Program-made: the position numbers and the translations under genes
Assembly (NCBI RefSeq): GCF_900108105.1
Contig: NZ_FNUR01000003.1
Coordinates: forward strand, 310,001-374,000
Length of the DNA stretch: 64,000 bases
Direction of reading: 5' to 3'
DNA from: Butyrivibrio sp. Su6
GTDB lineage: Bacteria; Bacillota; Clostridia; Lachnospirales; Lachnospiraceae
Shown here: positions 24,500-37,083 of the stretch, one piece after another
How the letters are laid out: each line of letters begins with the position of its first letter
Numbering within the stretch: the stretch's first letter is position 1
Notes under the pieces: generated by a model
What the model was told of the DNA's origin: nothing
The model's input: only the letters and a program-made list of their open reading frames with translations
The model's database searches: none

Positions 24500-26617
24500 T
24501 CAATTGCCCTTGTTAGAAAGGACTTTCTCCTGAACATTCTTAGGAACTGGAGCGTACTTCTCAAAGAACATTGAGTAGTTACCACGTCCCTGTGTTCTAG
24601 AACGAAGGTCTGTAGCGTATCCGAACATCTCAGCAAGAGGCACATGTGCTCTTACGATCTTTCCGCCGCCGAGATCATCCATACCTTCAACCTGTCCACG
24701 ACGAGAGTTAACGTCACCGATAACATCTCCCATGTACTCTTCAGGCATAGTAACCTCAACCTTCATGATAGGCTCAAGAAGTACAGGAGCACCCTTAGCC
24801 ATAGCATCCTTGAATGCCATAGATCCAGCGATGTGGAATGCCATTTCTGATGAGTCTACTTCGTGGTAAGATCCATCATAAACTGTAGCATGAACACCAA
24901 CTACTGGATATCCGCCAAGTGTACCAGCCTTCATAGCCTCTTCGATACCTTCGCTGATTGGCTGGATGAATTCCTTAGGAATAGCACCACCAACAACTTC
25001 GCTATCAAACTGGTAAAGGTTGTCACCGTTAGCATCCATAGGCTCGAAACGAACCTTACAGTGTCCGTACTGACCACGTCCACCGGACTGCTTAGCATAC
25101 TTAGACTCAACGTCTACAGCCTTTGTAAGAGCTTCTCTATAAGCAACCTGAGGAGCACCTACGTTAGCCTCAACCTTATACTCTCTAAGAAGTCTATCAA
25201 CGATGATATCAAGGTGAAGCTCACCCATACCAGCGATGATTGTCTGACCTGTTTCAGGGTTTGTATGAGCTCTGAATGTAGGATCTTCTTCAGCAAGCTT
25301 CATAAGAGCCTCATCAAGTTTCTGCTGACCAGCCTTAGTCTTAGGCTCGATAGCAAGCTCGATAACAGGATCAGGGAATTCCATAGACTCAAGGATAACT
25401 GGGTTCTTCTCATCGCAGAGTGTATCACCAGTTACTGTATTCTTAAGACCTACTGCTGCAGCGATATCACCTGAATATACTTTATCAAGGTCAGAACGCT
25501 TATTAGCATGCATCTGAAGAATACGTCCAAGACGTTCCTTGTTGTCTTTTGTACTGTTAAGTACATATGATCCAGAATTAGCTGTACCACGATATACACG
25601 GAAGAATGCAAGCTTTCCTACGAATGGATCGCTGACAATCTTGAATGCAAGAGCTGCGAATGGGCCATCATCTGTTGACTCAACCTCAACTTCATTGCCA
25701 TCCATATCTGTACCCTTACAAGCAGGGATATCAAGTGGTGAAGGCATGAACTCGATAACAGCATCGATAAGTTTCTGGATACCTCTGTTCTTGTGGGCAG
25801 AACCACAGCAAACAGGGAATGCCTTACATTCGCAAGTTGCCTTACGAAGTGCAGCCTTAAGAGCATCTACAGAAGGCTCATTACCTTCAAGGTACTCCAT
25901 CATAAGATCTTCATCAAGATCGCAGATCTTCTCAACGAGCTCTGAGTGATAAAGCTCAGCATCATCCTTAAGATCAGCAGGGATCTCACCAATAGTAACA
26001 TCCTCACCCTTATCATCATTGTAGATGTAAGCCTGCATCTCGAACAGGTCAATGATACCCTGGAACTGATCCTCAGCTCCGATAGGAATCTCGATCATGA
26101 TAGCGTTCTTTTTAAGTCTGTTACGGATCTGCTCAACAGCTCCGAAATAGTTTGCTCCGATGATATCCATCTTGTTGATGAATGCCATACGAGGAACATT
26201 AAATCCATCAGCCTGACGCCAAACGTTCTCAGACTGTGGCTCAACGCCTTCTTTTGCGCTGAATACACCTACAGCGCCATCAAGTACACGAAGTGATCTC
26301 TCAACCTCAACAGTAAAGTCAACGTGACCAGGAGTATCAATAATGTTGATACGGTGCTCAAGAGCGCCTGGTTTAACTTTACCATTCTGCTGAAGTGTCC
26401 AGTGGCAAGTTGTAGCTGCAGATGTGATTGTGATACCTCTTTCCTGCTCCTGTTCCATCCAGTCCATGGTAGCAGTACCTTCGTAAGTCTCACCAATCTT
26501 ATAGTTTACACCGGTATAATAAAGGATACGCTCTGTAAGAGTTGTCTTACCAGCGTCGATATGAGCCATAATACCGATGTTTCTGGTTCTCTCCAATGGG
26601 TATTGTCTATCAGCCAA
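24500..26617 (-). CDS. fusA: Elongation factor G
   Basis: 705 residues. Translocase GTPase: 'AHIDAGKTT' (G1, about 18-26), 'RGITI' (switch I), 'DTPGHVDF' (G3, about 93-100), 'NKMD' (G4, about 147-150). Domain IV carries '[11 protein letters not shown]', and the C-terminal '[17 protein letters not shown]' is typical of canonical EF-G. It lies 46 bp after rpsG and precedes tuf. It is the housekeeping form, not a TetM-type protection protein, judging by length and motifs. Confidence 0.98.
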   Translation of the reverse strand: MADRQYPLERTRNIGIMAHIDAGKTTLTERILYYTGVNYKIGETYEGTATMDWMEQEQERGITITSAATTCHWTLQQNGKVKPGALEHRINIIDTPGHVDFTVEVERSLRVLDGAVGVFSAKEGVEPQSENVWRQADGFNVPRMAFINKMDIIGANYFGAVEQIRNRLKKNAIMIEIPIGAEDQFQGIIDLFEMQAYIYNDDKGEDVTIGEIPADLKDDAELYHSELVEKICDLDEDLMMEYLEGNEPSVDALKAALRKATCECKAFPVCCGSAHKNRGIQKLIDAVIEFMPSPLDIPACKGTDMDGNEVEVESTDDGPFAALAFKIVSDPFVGKLAFFRVYRGTANSGSYVLNSTKDNKERLGRILQMHANKRSDLDKVYSGDIAAAVGLKNTVTGDTLCDEKNPVILESMEFPDPVIELAIEPKTKAGQQKLDEALMKLAEEDPTFRAHTNPETGQTIIAGMGELHLDIIVDRLLREYKVEANVGAPQVAYREALTKAVDVESKYAKQSGGRGQYGHCKVRFEPMDANGDNLYQFDSEVVGGAIPKEFIQPISEGIEEAMKAGTLGGYPVVGVHATVYDGSYHEVDSSEMAFHIAGSMAFKDAMAKGAPVLLEPIMKVEVTMPEEYMGDVIGDVNSRRGQVEGMDDLGGGKIVRAHVPLAEMFGYATDLRSRTQGRGNYSMFFEKYAPVPKNVQEKVLSNKGN

Positions 26618-26663
26618 AGGTTCTTCCTCCTAAATAAATATAAACGAAACTCTCACCAATAGA

Positions 26664-27134
26664 TTAGAATCTGTAGTGTGAGAATGCCTTGTTTGCCTCT
26701 GCCATCTTGTGCATGTCTTCTTTTCTCTTTACAGCTGCACCAGTATTGTTGTATGCATCCATAATCTCTGAAGCAAGTCTATCTACCATAGTCTTCTCGC
26801 CTCTAGCACGTGAGAAAGTTACAAGCCAACGAAGTGCGAGAGCCTGACGTCTGTCTGGTCTAACCTCGATAGGTACCTGATATGTAGCACCACCAATACG
26901 TCTAGCCTTAACCTCGAGAGCAGGCATGATGTTATTCATAGCTCCCTCGAAAATTTCAAGAGCAGGCTTACCAGCCTTCTCCTCTACCTGTGCGAATGCA
27001 CCATATACGATTTTCTGAGCAACGCCCTTCTTACCATCAAGCATTACCTGGTTAACAAGCTTAGTAACAACCTTGTTATCGTATAAAGGATCCGCTAATA
27101 CGTCACGTTTTACAATATGTCCTTTACGCGGCAC
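26664..27134 (-). CDS. rpsG: 30S ribosomal protein S7
   Basis: 156 residues, normal length. S7 nucleates assembly of the 3' major domain of 16S rRNA. Hallmarks: '[18 protein letters not shown]' at the N-terminus, '[24 protein letters not shown]' (about 85-108) and '[20 protein letters not shown]' at the end. Located between rpsL and fusA as in most Firmicutes. A ribosome site (GGAGGG) precedes the ATG. Confidence 0.98.
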   Translation of the reverse strand: MPRKGHIVKRDVLADPLYDNKVVTKLVNQVMLDGKKGVAQKIVYGAFAQVEEKAGKPALEIFEGAMNNIMPALEVKARRIGGATYQVPIEVRPDRRQALALRWLVTFSRARGEKTMVDRLASEIMDAYNNTGAAVKRKEDMHKMAEANKAFSHYRF

Positions 27135-27299
27135 GGTTCTTCCCTCCTTTAGAATTGCAATGATCAGTAAAGCTCACTGCTTACTATAAATCATCGGTAC
27201 TCACTAATTTAGTGTACGTGCGGTATATTTACTACTTTATATATCTGTATATATAGAATAGAACACCAACACTTTTAAAAAATTAGATTTGTTAATAGA

Positions 27300-27719
27300 T
27301 TACTTTGACGCCTTTGGTCTCTTAGCGCCGTACTTTGAACGAGCCTGTTTTCTGTCGGCTACACCTGCTGTATCAAGAGTACCTCTGATGATGTGGTATC
27401 TTGTACCAGGTAAATCCTTAACTCTTCCACCACGGATAAGAACAACGCTGTGCTCCTGAAGGTTGTGTCCCTCACCAGGAATATAGCTTGTTACCTCGAT
27501 GCCGTTTGAAAGACGTACTCTGGCGATTTTTCTCAGAGCAGAGTTAGGCTTTTTAGGGGTTGCAGTCTTAACAGCTGTACAAACACCACGCTTCTGTGGA
27601 GAAGCTGTTGCAGTAGCTTTCTTGTGTAAAGAATTGAAGCCTTTCTGCAAAGCAGGTGCTGTAGACTTCTTAACAGATGTCTGACGACCCTTTCTAACTA
27701 ACTGGTTAAATGTTGGCAT
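27300..27719 (-). CDS. rpsL: 30S ribosomal protein S12
   Basis: 139 residues. Decoding-centre protein; '[22 protein letters not shown]' (about 52-73) and '[32 protein letters not shown]' (about 83-114) are intact. The Lys of 'PKKPNS', a site of streptomycin-resistance changes in other species, is the wild-type residue. First gene of the str operon, with a 171-bp leader after rpoC that contains a strong hairpin. Confidence 0.98.
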   Translation of the reverse strand: MPTFNQLVRKGRQTSVKKSTAPALQKGFNSLHKKATATASPQKRGVCTAVKTATPKKPNSALRKIARVRLSNGIEVTSYIPGEGHNLQEHSVVLIRGGRVKDLPGTRYHIIRGTLDTAGVADRKQARSKYGAKRPKASK

Positions 27720-27781
27720 TCTTTTTACCTCCTATTTTGATAAAAACACTTGGGCGAATACACCCTAAATATATGCATATA

Positions 27782-27807
27782 GCAAAGGGGCATAGTATCC
27801 CCTTTGC
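27782..27807 (-). other. Perfect hairpin in the rpoC-rpsL intergenic region
   Basis: GCAAAGGGG (27782-27790) pairs with CCCCTTTGC (27799-27807), loop 8 nt. On the minus strand it is followed by TATATGCA, not a T-run, so it is probably a structured leader or processing site rather than a terminator. Confidence 0.5.
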
Positions 27808-27890
27808 TTACACACGCAATTATGAATTATAAATACTATTATTTTAGTTGTCAACTAAATTTTTTATGACAACTCTTTTGCAAAAACTTA

Positions 27891-30800
27891 TCAGTCCTCG
27901 TCTGAAACTGATACTTCATCGTCATCGATATCGAAATCAGCACCATCTGCTAAATCATCATCAAAATCTCTTCTCTTTTTCTTGAGAATAAGTTTCTCAG
28001 GATCTTTGAAATTAGCATCTGTATTAAGAGCTGTATTTCTATATCTCTTCATACCTGTTCCGGCAGGAATCAGCTTACCGATAATAACGTTTTCCTTAAG
28101 TCCAATAAGTGGATCAACCTTACCCTTGATAGCTGCATCTGTGAGAACCTTTGTTGTCTCCTGGAATGAAGCTGCTGAAAGGAATGAGTTTGTAGCAAGA
28201 GCTGCCTTGGTGATACCAAGGATTACCTGCTTACCTTCTGCAGGTCTCTTTCCTTCATTAGTAAGTGCTTCGTTAGTATCTTCAAAATCAAGTACATCTA
28301 CAAGAGTTCCTGGAAGGAAATCTGTATCTCCACTCTCATCGATTCTTACTTTCTTAAGCATCTGACGTACAATAACCTCAATATGCTTATCACAGATATC
28401 AACACCCTGCAGACGGTATACTCTCTGAACTTCTCTTAAGAGATAATCCTGAACTGCACGGATACCCTTGATCTTAAGAAGATCATGTGGGTTAACTGAA
28501 CCTTCAGTAAGCTCATCACCAGCTTCAATTGTCATTCCATCCTGAACCTTGATACGTGATCCATAAGGAATGAGGTAAGCCTTTGATTCACCAGTTTCAT
28601 CGTTAGTTACGATAACTTCACGTTTCTTCTTAGTGTCTCTGATCTCTACCTTACCATCAAGCTCAGAAATAATAGCAAGTCCCTTAGGCTTTCTAGCTTC
28701 GAACAACTCTTCTACTCTAGGAAGACCCTGTGTGATATCACCACCGGCAACACCACCAGTATGGAATGTTCTCATAGTAAGCTGTGTACCAGGCTCACCG
28801 ATTGACTGAGCAGCGATGATACCAACTGCCTCACCGACCTGAACTGCCTCACCTGTTGCCATGTTAGCACCGTAACATTTAGCACAGATACCGTTGTGTG
28901 AACGACATGTAAGGATTGTACGGATCTTAACTGCCTCTACAGGCTGTCCCTTAGCATTAACACCTACTGAAAGGATCTTTGCTGCACGTGATGGAGTGAT
29001 CATGTGATTCTTCTTAACAATCACATTTCCATCTTTATCTTTAATAGTCTCACATGAATATCTTCCTGTGATTCTATCCTTTAATGGCTCAATTGTTTCC
29101 TTACCATCCATGAAAGCTTTAACAGTCATTCCAGGAATAACTTCCTTGTCTGCACAGCAGTCGATATCACGGATAATAAGTTCCTGTGATACATCGACCA
29201 TTCGACGTGTAAGGTATCCTGAATCGGCTGTACGAAGGGCTGTATCTGACAGACCTTTACGAGCACCATGAGCTGACATGAAGTATTCCAAAACGTCAAG
29301 ACCTTCACGGAAGTTTGACTTGATAGGAAGTTCGATTGTACGACCTGTTGTATCAGCCATAAGTCCACGCATACCAGCCAGCTGTTTGATCTGCTGGTTA
29401 CTACCACGGGCACCAGAGTCAGCCATCATGTAAATGTTGTTGTACTTATCAAGACCAGCAAGAAGCTCATCAGTAAGCTTTTTATCTGTTTCCATCCAAG
29501 TATCAACTACTGCACGGTAACGCTCTTCGTCAGTAATAAGACCACGACGATAGTTAATTGCGATCTTATCAACTGTAGCCTGTGCTTCATCAAGCATTTC
29601 CTGTTTCTGTTTAGGCACTGTCATATCAGCGATAGAAACAGTCATAGCTGCACGTGTTGAATAGTGGTAACCTGTAGCTTTGATCTTATCAAGAACTTCT
29701 GCTGTAGCAAATGTTCCATGTGTATTGATCATAGCAGTTACGATCTGCTTAAGCTGCTTCTTACCTACCATGAAGTCAACTTCGAGCTTAAATGTATTTT
29801 CAGGAACTGATCTGTCTACAAAACCAAGATCCTGAGGAATGATCTCATTGAAGAGGAATCTTCCAAGTGTGGACTCAACAATACCTGTCTGAACTTCGCC
29901 ATCAGCATTTGTTCTATCCATTCTGATCTTAACTCTTGTCTGCAGTGTGCAGTATCCATTCTCATATGCAAGAATAGCTTCATCAACGCTCTTGAAGAAC
30001 TTACCTTCTCCAAGTGCTCCAGGTCTCTCCTGTGTCAAATAGTAGATACCAAGTACCATATCCTGTGTAGGAACGTTAACTGGGCCACCATCTGAAGGCT
30101 TAAGAAGGTTGTTAGGAGCAAGCATAAGGAATCTACATTCAGCCTGTGCCTCTACTGAAAGAGGAAGGTGTACAGCCATCTGGTCACCATCGAAGTCGGC
30201 GTTGAAAGGTGTACATACAAGTGGGTGAAGCTTAATAGCCTTACCTTCTACAAGAATTGGCTCAAATGCCTGAATACCAAGTCTGTGAAGTGTGGGGGCA
30301 CGGTTAAGCATAACCGGATGCTCTTTGATTACATCTTCAAGAACATCCCAAACCTGCTCATCAAGTCTTTCTACAAGCTTTTTAGCATTTTTAATATTCT
30401 GTGATATTCCTCTGGAAACAAGCTCTTTCATAACAAAAGGCTTGAACAGCTCGATAGCCATTTCCTTAGGAAGTCCACACTGATAAATCTTAAGTTCAGG
30501 TCCTACTACGATAACTGAACGTCCAGAATAGTCTACACGCTTACCAAGAAGGTTCTGACGGAAACGTCCTGACTTACCCTTAAGCATATCTGAAAGAGAC
30601 TTAAGAGCTCTGTTACCAGGTCCTGTTACAGGTCTTCCTCTTCTACCGTTATCGATAAGTGCATCAACAGCTTCCTGAAGCATTCTCTTCTCGTTACGTA
30701 CGATGATATCAGGTGCACCGAGATCAAGAAGTCTCTTCAATCTGTTATTTCTGTTGATAATTCTTCTATAAAGATCATTAAGATCTGATGTAGCAAAACG

Positions 30801-31634
30801 TCCACCATCAAGCTGAACCATAGGTCTGAGATCTGGTGGGATTACAGGGATGCAATCCATGATCATCCAAGCTGGATCATTGCCAGACTCTCTGAAAGCT
30901 TCAACAACTTCAAGACGCTTGATGATTCTTGCTCTCTTCTGTCCGCTGGAAGTATCAAGACCTTCTTTTAATTCCTGATACTCTGCTTCAAGGTCAATAG
31001 CCTGAAGGAGCTCTTTGATTGATTCAGCACCCATTCCTGCACGGAATTTGCCGCCCCACTCTTCTCTGGCATCCTGATATTCTTTCTCTGAAAGAACCTG
31101 CTTGTATTCAAGTGTTGTCTCACCTGGATCAAGAACTATATATGATGCAAAGTAAAGTACTTTCTCAAGTACACGAGGAGATAAATCAAGAATGAGTCCC
31201 ATTCTGCTAGGTATTCCCTTGAAATACCAGATATGTGATACAGGAGCTGCAAGCTCGATGTATCCCATTCTCTCACGACGTACGCTGCTCTTTGTTATTT
31301 CAACACCGCAACGGTCGCAGACAACACCCTTATATCTGATCTTTTTATATTTTCCGCAGTGACATTCCCAATCCTTTGTAGGTCCAAATATTCTTTCGCA
31401 GAAAAGACCATCTCTTTCAGGTTTGAGTGTTCTATAGTTGATTGTCTCAGGCTTTGTAACTTCACCACTGTGTGGATCGTTATCAATTCTGTGAGCCCAG
31501 CTTCTGATCTTTTCAGGAGAAGCAAGTCCAATCTTAATAGAATCAAATGTCATAGGCTGATAAGTCTGCTGCTGCAAACTGCTTCTTCCGCTAGAAGCTT
31601 CATTTATTGCTTTATTCATGGTTGAATCAGACAT
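27891..31634 (-). CDS. rpoC: RNA polymerase beta' subunit
   Basis: 1247 residues, intact. Zinc site '[20 protein letters not shown]' near residues 76-95; active-site Mg loop '[12 protein letters not shown]' near 480; a second Cys cluster '[13 protein letters not shown]' near 905. There is no intein or frameshift. A very acidic tail '[17 protein letters not shown]' ends the protein. AGAGG precedes the ATG. It lies 60 bp after rpoB, and no terminator separates them, so the two are co-transcribed. Confidence 0.99.
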   Translation of the reverse strand: MSDSTMNKAINEASSGRSSLQQQTYQPMTFDSIKIGLASPEKIRSWAHRIDNDPHSGEVTKPETINYRTLKPERDGLFCERIFGPTKDWECHCGKYKKIRYKGVVCDRCGVEITKSSVRRERMGYIELAAPVSHIWYFKGIPSRMGLILDLSPRVLEKVLYFASYIVLDPGETTLEYKQVLSEKEYQDAREEWGGKFRAGMGAESIKELLQAIDLEAEYQELKEGLDTSSGQKRARIIKRLEVVEAFRESGNDPAWMIMDCIPVIPPDLRPMVQLDGGRFATSDLNDLYRRIINRNNRLKRLLDLGAPDIIVRNEKRMLQEAVDALIDNGRRGRPVTGPGNRALKSLSDMLKGKSGRFRQNLLGKRVDYSGRSVIVVGPELKIYQCGLPKEMAIELFKPFVMKELVSRGISQNIKNAKKLVERLDEQVWDVLEDVIKEHPVMLNRAPTLHRLGIQAFEPILVEGKAIKLHPLVCTPFNADFDGDQMAVHLPLSVEAQAECRFLMLAPNNLLKPSDGGPVNVPTQDMVLGIYYLTQERPGALGEGKFFKSVDEAILAYENGYCTLQTRVKIRMDRTNADGEVQTGIVESTLGRFLFNEIIPQDLGFVDRSVPENTFKLEVDFMVGKKQLKQIVTAMINTHGTFATAEVLDKIKATGYHYSTRAAMTVSIADMTVPKQKQEMLDEAQATVDKIAINYRRGLITDEERYRAVVDTWMETDKKLTDELLAGLDKYNNIYMMADSGARGSNQQIKQLAGMRGLMADTTGRTIELPIKSNFREGLDVLEYFMSAHGARKGLSDTALRTADSGYLTRRMVDVSQELIIRDIDCCADKEVIPGMTVKAFMDGKETIEPLKDRITGRYSCETIKDKDGNVIVKKNHMITPSRAAKILSVGVNAKGQPVEAVKIRTILTCRSHNGICAKCYGANMATGEAVQVGEAVGIIAAQSIGEPGTQLTMRTFHTGGVAGGDITQGLPRVEELFEARKPKGLAIISELDGKVEIRDTKKKREVIVTNDETGESKAYLIPYGSRIKVQDGMTIEAGDELTEGSVNPHDLLKIKGIRAVQDYLLREVQRVYRLQGVDICDKHIEVIVRQMLKKVRIDESGDTDFLPGTLVDVLDFEDTNEALTNEGKRPAEGKQVILGITKAALATNSFLSAASFQETTKVLTDAAIKGKVDPLIGLKENVIIGKLIPAGTGMKRYRNTALNTDANFKDPEKLILKKKRRDFDDDLADGADFDIDDDEVSVSDED

Positions 31635-31694
31635 TCGTAACCTCTTTTCTTTATGTTAAACGCTAATTAACAGTCACAATTACTTTTAATCAGA

Positions 31695-34600
31695 TTACTC
31701 TTCGAAATCGTCGAAGTTTTCCTCTGCTTCAAAATCATCATTTGAACTCTCTTCAGCTACAATATCGCCATCTTCATTGAGCTGACCCTGTGAGAATCCA
31801 TTTGCTTCAAATGATTCCTGACCATAATCACGACCTGCATTATCGCCTTCAATCTCATAACGATAATCAGAATCTGTATAATCAACGCTTTCCATAATCT
31901 CAACTTCTGTATTGTCTTCACGAAGCACTTTAATATCAAGACCAAGTGACTGAAGCTCTTTGAGAAGAACCTTGAAACTTTCTGGAACACCAGGTTCAGG
32001 TATGTTATCACCCTTGATGATTGCCTCATAAGTCTTAACACGTCCTACAACGTCATCAGACTTAACTGTAAGGATTTCCTGAAGAGTGTAAGCAGCACCA
32101 TAAGCCTCAAGTGCCCAAACCTCCATCTCACCGAAACGCTGTCCACCGAACTGAGCTTTACCACCCAGAGGCTGCTGTGTAACAAGTGAGTAAGGACCAG
32201 TTGAACGAGCGTGAATCTTATCATCAACCAGGTGATGGAGTTTGAGGTAATGCATGTGTCCGATAGTTGTAGGTGAGTCAAACTTCTGACCTGTTCTACC
32301 ATCACGGAGCTGTACCTTACCATCTGATCTGATCGGAACGCCCTTCCAAAGTTCTCTGTGATCTCTGTTCTCATAGAGATAATCCATAATCTCCGGATGA
32401 ACAAGATCTTTATATTTCTTTTCAAAATCTTCCCATGAATTGTTAACGTAATCGTTAGCCATTTCAAGGGTATCCTGAATATCAATCTCGTTAGCACCAT
32501 CAAAGATAGGTGTAGCAATGTTAAATCCGAGAGCCTTAGCTGCAAGAGAAAGGTGAATCTCAAGGACCTGTCCAATGTTCATACGAGAAGGCACGCCCAG
32601 AGGGTTAAGCACGATATCAAGTGGTCTACCGTTTGGAAGATATGGCATATCTTCTATAGGAAGTACACGAGAAACGACACCCTTGTTACCATGACGACCA
32701 GCCATCTTATCACCAACAGAGATCTTTCTCTTCTGAGCAATATAGATACGAACTGCCTGATTTACTCCAGGTGAAAGTTCATCGCCATTGTCCCTTGTGA
32801 ATACCTTAGCATCAACAACGATACCATACTCGCCGTGAGGAACCTTAAGAGAAGTATCACGAACCTCTCTAGCCTTCTCACCGAAGATAGCTCTAAGGAG
32901 TCTCTCTTCAGCTGTAAGCTCTGTTTCTCCCTTAGGTGTAACCTTACCAACAAGGATATCACCCGCACGAACCTCAGCACCGATACGGATAATTCCGCGA
33001 TCATCAAGATCCTTAAGTGCATCATCACCTACACCAGGTACATCACGTGTGATTTCTTCTGGTCCAAGCTTTGTCTCACGAGCTTCTGCCTCATATTCTT
33101 CAATATGAACAGATGTATAAACATCGTCACGAACAAGTCTCTCTGAAAGAAGAACAGCGTCCTCGTAGTTATAACCTTCCCATGTCATGAAACCGATAAG
33201 AGGGTTCTTACCAAGACCAAGTTCTCCCTGGTATGTTGAAGGACCATCTGCGATAACCTGACCAGCTTCTACATGATCACCCTTGAAGACTATAGGTCTC
33301 TGGTTGTAGCAGTTACTCTGGTTAGATCTCTGGAACTTAATAAGATGGAATTCTTCCTTCTCACCATCATCATATGTCATCTGAATAAGCTTGCTGTCTA
33401 CAAAATCTACAGTTCCGGCTTTTCTTGCAACTACGCAGACACCAGAGTCTACAGCTGCCTTACGTTCCATACCTGTACCTACAGCAGGAGCTTCTGTTGT
33501 TAAAAGTGGCACCGCCTGACGCTGCATGTTTGATCCCATCAGCGCACGGTTAGCATCGTCGTTCTCAAGGAATGGGATAAGTGCTGTAGCAACTGAGAAT
33601 ACCATTCTAGGAGATACGTCCATATACTCAAATGATGTCTTAGGATATGAAGAAGTCTCTTCTCTGTAACGACCAGAAACTGTGTTCTTCTTGAAGTATC
33701 CATTCTCATCAAGAGGAGTATTAGCCTGAGCTACATGGTAATTATCCTCTTCATCAGCTGTAAGGTACTCAACCTCATCTGTAACCCTTGGGTTAGCAGG
33801 ATCAGACTGATCAACCTTACGGTATGGAGCCTCAACAAATCCGTAATCATTTACTCTTGCATAGCTAGCAAGTGAGTTAATAAGACCGATGTTAGGTCCT
33901 TCAGGTGTCTCGATAGGACACATACGGCCATAGTGTGTATAGTGTACGTCTCGAACCTCGAATCCGGCTCTGTCTCTTGAAAGTCCACCAGGACCAAGGG
34001 CAGAAAGACGTCTCTTATGTGTAAGTTCACCCAATGGGTTGTTCTGATCCATAAACTGTGAAAGCTGTGAAGAACCAAAGAATTCTTTAACAGCAGCCTG
34101 TACAGGTTTAATGTTGATCAGTGACTGAGGAGAAACTTCCTCTGTATCATGAGTAGTCATTCTCTCACGAACTACTCTCTCAAGTCTTGATAATCCGATA
34201 CGATACTGGTTCTGTAAAAGTTCACCTACGCAACGGATACGTCTGTTTCCGAGGTGATCGATATCGTCATCGTTACCAATTCCATACTCAAGATGAATGT
34301 TATAGTTAATAGAAGCGATGATATCTTCTCTTGTAATGTGCTTAGGAATAAGCTCATGAACACGCTTCTTAATAGTCTCAGCAAGTCCTTCAGGATCATT
34401 CTTAGCTGTGTACTCGTCAAGAATCTCCTTAAGAACAGGATAATAAACATCCTCATTGATACCGAGCTGCTCAGGATCGCACTCGATAAAGTGAGTGATG
34501 TCAACCATCATATTTGAAAGCACCTTAACATTGCGCTCTTCTGACTGAATGAGCACATAAGGAATAGCGCTGTTCTGGATCTCTGTAGCAAGAGCGCGAT

Positions 34601-35552
34601 CAACCTTTGTTCCAGCTGATGCGATCATCTCACCTGTTGTCTCATCAACAACATCCTCTGCGAGAACATGTCCGCTGATACGATTCTTAAAGTGAAGTTT
34701 CTTATTAAACTTGTATCTACCAACCTTAGCAAGATCATATCTTCTAGGATCGAAGAACATAGCATTAATAAGACTCTCTGCGCTTTCAACAGAAAGAGGC
34801 TCACCAGGACGAATCTTTCTATACAATTCAAGAAGACCACTCTGATAATCAGTAGATGAATCCTTTGAGAAGCTTCCCTGAATCTTAGGCTCATCACCAA
34901 AAAGTTCAAGAATCTCTTCATTAGATCCAATACCAAGTGCTCTGATAAGAACAGTAACAGGAACTTTTCTTGTTCTGTCTACTCTTGCATAGAACACATC
35001 ATTAGAGTCTGTCTCATACTCAAGCCATGCTCCTCTGTTAGGGATGACTGTACATGCGATAAGCTCTTTACCAATCTTATCGTATGTAATATCGTAATAG
35101 ATACCGGGTGAACGAACCAACTGGCTGACAATAACTCTCTCAGCTCCATTGATAACAAAGGTACCAGTTGCAGTCATAAGAGGAAGATCGCCCATGAAAA
35201 TCTCATGTTCGGTAATCTCATCTTTTTCCTTATTATGAAGACGAACCTTAACCTTTAATGGCGCTGCAAAAGTAGCGTCTCTCTCTTTACATTTCTCAAT
35301 AGTATTCTTATTCTTATCAATTTCATCTTCACAAAGTTTGAAATCAACAAATTCAAGACTAAGCTTACCACTGTAATCTTCAATTGGAGAGATATCGTCA
35401 AAGACTTCTTTTAAGCCTTCGTCAAGAAACCATTGGTAGGAGTTCTTCTGAACTTCAATAAGGTTTGGCATCTCCAGGACTTCCTTCTGGCGCTGGAAAC
35501 TCATACGAATATTTTTACCAGAGCCGGTAGGATGTAATCTGTTTTTTTCCAT
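31695..35552 (-). CDS. rpoB: RNA polymerase beta subunit
   Basis: 1285 residues counted from the ATG at 35552, which has GGGGTG 7 nt upstream; an ATG two codons earlier is too close to that site. The rifampicin region reads '[40 protein letters not shown]', split here into its parts '[10 protein letters not shown]' and '[12 protein letters not shown]', both wild type. Active-site and zipper regions ('[13 protein letters not shown]', '[24 protein letters not shown]' region) are intact. The protein has an extended acidic C-terminal tail. It follows rplL across a terminator-like hairpin, so it may also have its own promoter. Confidence 0.98.
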   Translation of the reverse strand: MEKNRLHPTGSGKNIRMSFQRQKEVLEMPNLIEVQKNSYQWFLDEGLKEVFDDISPIEDYSGKLSLEFVDFKLCEDEIDKNKNTIEKCKERDATFAAPLKVKVRLHNKEKDEITEHEIFMGDLPLMTATGTFVINGAERVIVSQLVRSPGIYYDITYDKIGKELIACTVIPNRGAWLEYETDSNDVFYARVDRTRKVPVTVLIRALGIGSNEEILELFGDEPKIQGSFSKDSSTDYQSGLLELYRKIRPGEPLSVESAESLINAMFFDPRRYDLAKVGRYKFNKKLHFKNRISGHVLAEDVVDETTGEMIASAGTKVDRALATEIQNSAIPYVLIQSEERNVKVLSNMMVDITHFIECDPEQLGINEDVYYPVLKEILDEYTAKNDPEGLAETIKKRVHELIPKHITREDIIASINYNIHLEYGIGNDDDIDHLGNRRIRCVGELLQNQYRIGLSRLERVVRERMTTHDTEEVSPQSLINIKPVQAAVKEFFGSSQLSQFMDQNNPLGELTHKRRLSALGPGGLSRDRAGFEVRDVHYTHYGRMCPIETPEGPNIGLINSLASYARVNDYGFVEAPYRKVDQSDPANPRVTDEVEYLTADEEDNYHVAQANTPLDENGYFKKNTVSGRYREETSSYPKTSFEYMDVSPRMVFSVATALIPFLENDDANRALMGSNMQRQAVPLLTTEAPAVGTGMERKAAVDSGVCVVARKAGTVDFVDSKLIQMTYDDGEKEEFHLIKFQRSNQSNCYNQRPIVFKGDHVEAGQVIADGPSTYQGELGLGKNPLIGFMTWEGYNYEDAVLLSERLVRDDVYTSVHIEEYEAEARETKLGPEEITRDVPGVGDDALKDLDDRGIIRIGAEVRAGDILVGKVTPKGETELTAEERLLRAIFGEKAREVRDTSLKVPHGEYGIVVDAKVFTRDNGDELSPGVNQAVRIYIAQKRKISVGDKMAGRHGNKGVVSRVLPIEDMPYLPNGRPLDIVLNPLGVPSRMNIGQVLEIHLSLAAKALGFNIATPIFDGANEIDIQDTLEMANDYVNNSWEDFEKKYKDLVHPEIMDYLYENRDHRELWKGVPIRSDGKVQLRDGRTGQKFDSPTTIGHMHYLKLHHLVDDKIHARSTGPYSLVTQQPLGGKAQFGGQRFGEMEVWALEAYGAAYTLQEILTVKSDDVVGRVKTYEAIIKGDNIPEPGVPESFKVLLKELQSLGLDIKVLREDNTEVEIMESVDYTDSDYRYEIEGDNAGRDYGQESFEANGFSQGQLNEDGDIVAEESSNDDFEAEENFDDFEE

Positions 35553-35757
35553 TGACATTCACCCCGTTCTTATTTTTTAGTAGTGGAAAAGAGGCATTTT
35601 AGAGCACTTTAAAAAAGCGCGCAAAAAAGCCCACCACACCACAATAGTGCATTATCCATAATACATCGAATGAAAATTTGTGTCAAGCATTTTCTTTAAA
35701 ACACATATGTGAGAAAAATGCCAGAAAAACTCATCATATAAATTAAATCAAGTGAAA

Positions 35758-35794
35758 GAAAAAACGGCTTACACAAGTTACCTTGTGTAAACCG
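35758..35794 (-). terminator. Terminator/attenuator between rplL and rpoB
   Basis: CGGCTTACACAAG (35765-35777) pairs with CTTGTGTAAACCG (35782-35794). A T-run follows on the minus strand. It lies about 40 bp past the rplL stop and about 200 bp before rpoB, where partial termination sets the r-protein/polymerase ratio in other bacteria. Confidence 0.8.
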
Positions 35795-35833
35795 CCCATT
35801 ATGTTTTTCTGATTAAATTCGAAGATCGAAAAA

Positions 35834-36208
35834 TTACTTAAGAGTAACCTTAGCGCCTTCAGCCTCAACCTTAGCCTTGATGTCATCAGCTTCTGCCTTA
35901 GAAGCGTTCTCTTTGATCATCTTAGGAGCTCCATCAACGAGTTCCTTTGCTTCCTTAAGACCAAGACCTGTAAGCTCACGAACAACCTTGATAACCTTAA
36001 CCTTGTTAGGACCAACTTCTGTAAGCTCTACGTTGAACTCTGTCTTCTCTTCACCAGCTGCTGCTGCTCCAGGAGCTGCTGCAACTACAACGCCTGCTGC
36101 TGCAGATACGCCGAACTCTTCCTCGCAAGCCTTTACGAGATCATTTAACTCAAGAACTGTTAACTCTTTGATAGCATCAATAATTTCTGCTGTAGATAAC
36201 TTTGCCAT
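35834..36208 (-). CDS. rplL: 50S ribosomal protein L7/L12
   Basis: 124 residues. Stalk protein that recruits translation factors. N-terminal dimerisation helices, an Ala/Gly-rich hinge ('[13 protein letters not shown]', about 44-56) and the C-terminal factor-binding domain '[31 protein letters not shown]' (about 69-99) are all present. It is the downstream partner of rplJ (70-bp gap), under the same L10 leader. Confidence 0.98.
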   Translation of the reverse strand: MAKLSTAEIIDAIKELTVLELNDLVKACEEEFGVSAAAGVVVAAAPGAAAAGEEKTEFNVELTEVGPNKVKVIKVVRELTGLGLKEAKELVDGAPKMIKENASKAEADDIKAKVEAEGAKVTLK

Positions 36209-36278
36209 TTTATATACCTCCGTATAGTATAATTAAAAATTATTTGTTTTCATTTTCTAAGCACATGGTGCAAGCAAA

Positions 36279-36851
36279 TTACTCTGCTGCTGGTGCCTCT
36301 GCTGCAGGAGCTTCTGCCTCTGCAGGTGCTGCAGCTTCCTCAGCTGGAGCTTCCTCTGTAGCGCCTTCGCCATCCTTCTCTGCGATCTGTTTGATAACGC
36401 GAGCGAAGTTTGTAATAGGTGACTGCATAGAACCAAGCAATCTTGAAAGAAGGACATCTCTTGAAGGGATAGTAGCAATTTCTGTCATTGCTGCTGCATC
36501 ATAGAACTTACCTTCTATAACACCACCTTTAATCTCGAGAGCCTTAGCAGTCTTAGCAAACTCATAAAGAACACGAGCTGGAGCTGCTGGATCTGTTGCA
36601 GATACAGCCATAGCGCTAGGACCATTAAGGAGATCCTTAAGCTGCTCGAAATCTGTTCCCTGGAATGCGAAGTTCATCATCGTGTTCTTGTAAACCTTAT
36701 ATGTTACGCCTTCTGCACGAAGTTTCTTACGAAGCTCAGTATCCTGTGCAACAGTAAGTCCGCGGTGATCTACAAGTACGACAGCCTGAGCGTCTTTAAT
36801 CTTCTCTGAAATTTCTTCAACTACAGGCTTTTTTAATTCAACCTTTGCCAT
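36279..36851 (-). CDS. rplJ: 50S ribosomal protein L10
   Basis: 190 residues. Anchors the L7/L12 stalk to 23S rRNA; 'AQAVVLVDHRGLTVAQDTELRKKLR' (about 22-46) and 'YKVYKNTMMNFA' are typical. The last ~25 residues are an Ala/Glu-rich extension ('EEAPAEEAAAPAEAEAPAAE') beyond the usual ~165-residue family core. AGGAGG precedes the ATG, and an L10-type leader lies upstream, allowing feedback by free L10-L12 complex. Confidence 0.97.
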   Translation of the reverse strand: MAKVELKKPVVEEISEKIKDAQAVVLVDHRGLTVAQDTELRKKLRAEGVTYKVYKNTMMNFAFQGTDFEQLKDLLNGPSAMAVSATDPAAPARVLYEFAKTAKALEIKGGVIEGKFYDAAAMTEIATIPSRDVLLSRLLGSMQSPITNFARVIKQIAEKDGEGATEEAPAEEAAAPAEAEAPAAEAPAAE

Positions 36852-36881
36852 CTTTTTACCTCCTTATAGAATTAACCGCCG

Positions 36882-36985
36882 AAAAAAACCTCTCGAAGAC
36901 ATCGAGAGGTAAAAAGTCATGTTTTAACTTTTCCTCGGTAGGCGATTGCTCATTATGTTCAAAAGAACACCTACTGTCTTCGGCA
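36882..36985 (-). ncRNA. L10 leader with attenuator hairpin
   Basis: On the minus strand CCGAAGACAGTAGGTG (from about 36984) and TCGCCTACCGAGG (ending at about 36933) form the kinked stem typical of the L10 leader, with TGTTCTTTTGAACA between. Downstream CCTCTCGATG-TCTTCGAGAGG plus a T-run (36882-36910) makes a terminator, so control can be by transcription attenuation as well as by blocking translation. The motif pair is well known; no covariance model was run. Confidence 0.85.
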
Positions 36986-37083
36986 TATATTATCGTCTTT
37001 TTCGACGACCTTAATAAAATAACATACTCAAATATTCATGTCAACACTTTTCTACTATTTTTTGTTTATTATTTCAATTGCGC

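Noticed and set aside
23172..26617. TetM-type ribosome protection protein instead of EF-G
   Set aside because: Length, domain IV motif and str-operon context match canonical fusA.
27891..35552. Intein or large insertion in rpoB/rpoC
   Set aside because: Both proteins read through without splice-type Cys/Ser...HN-Cys blocks, and lengths fit the family.
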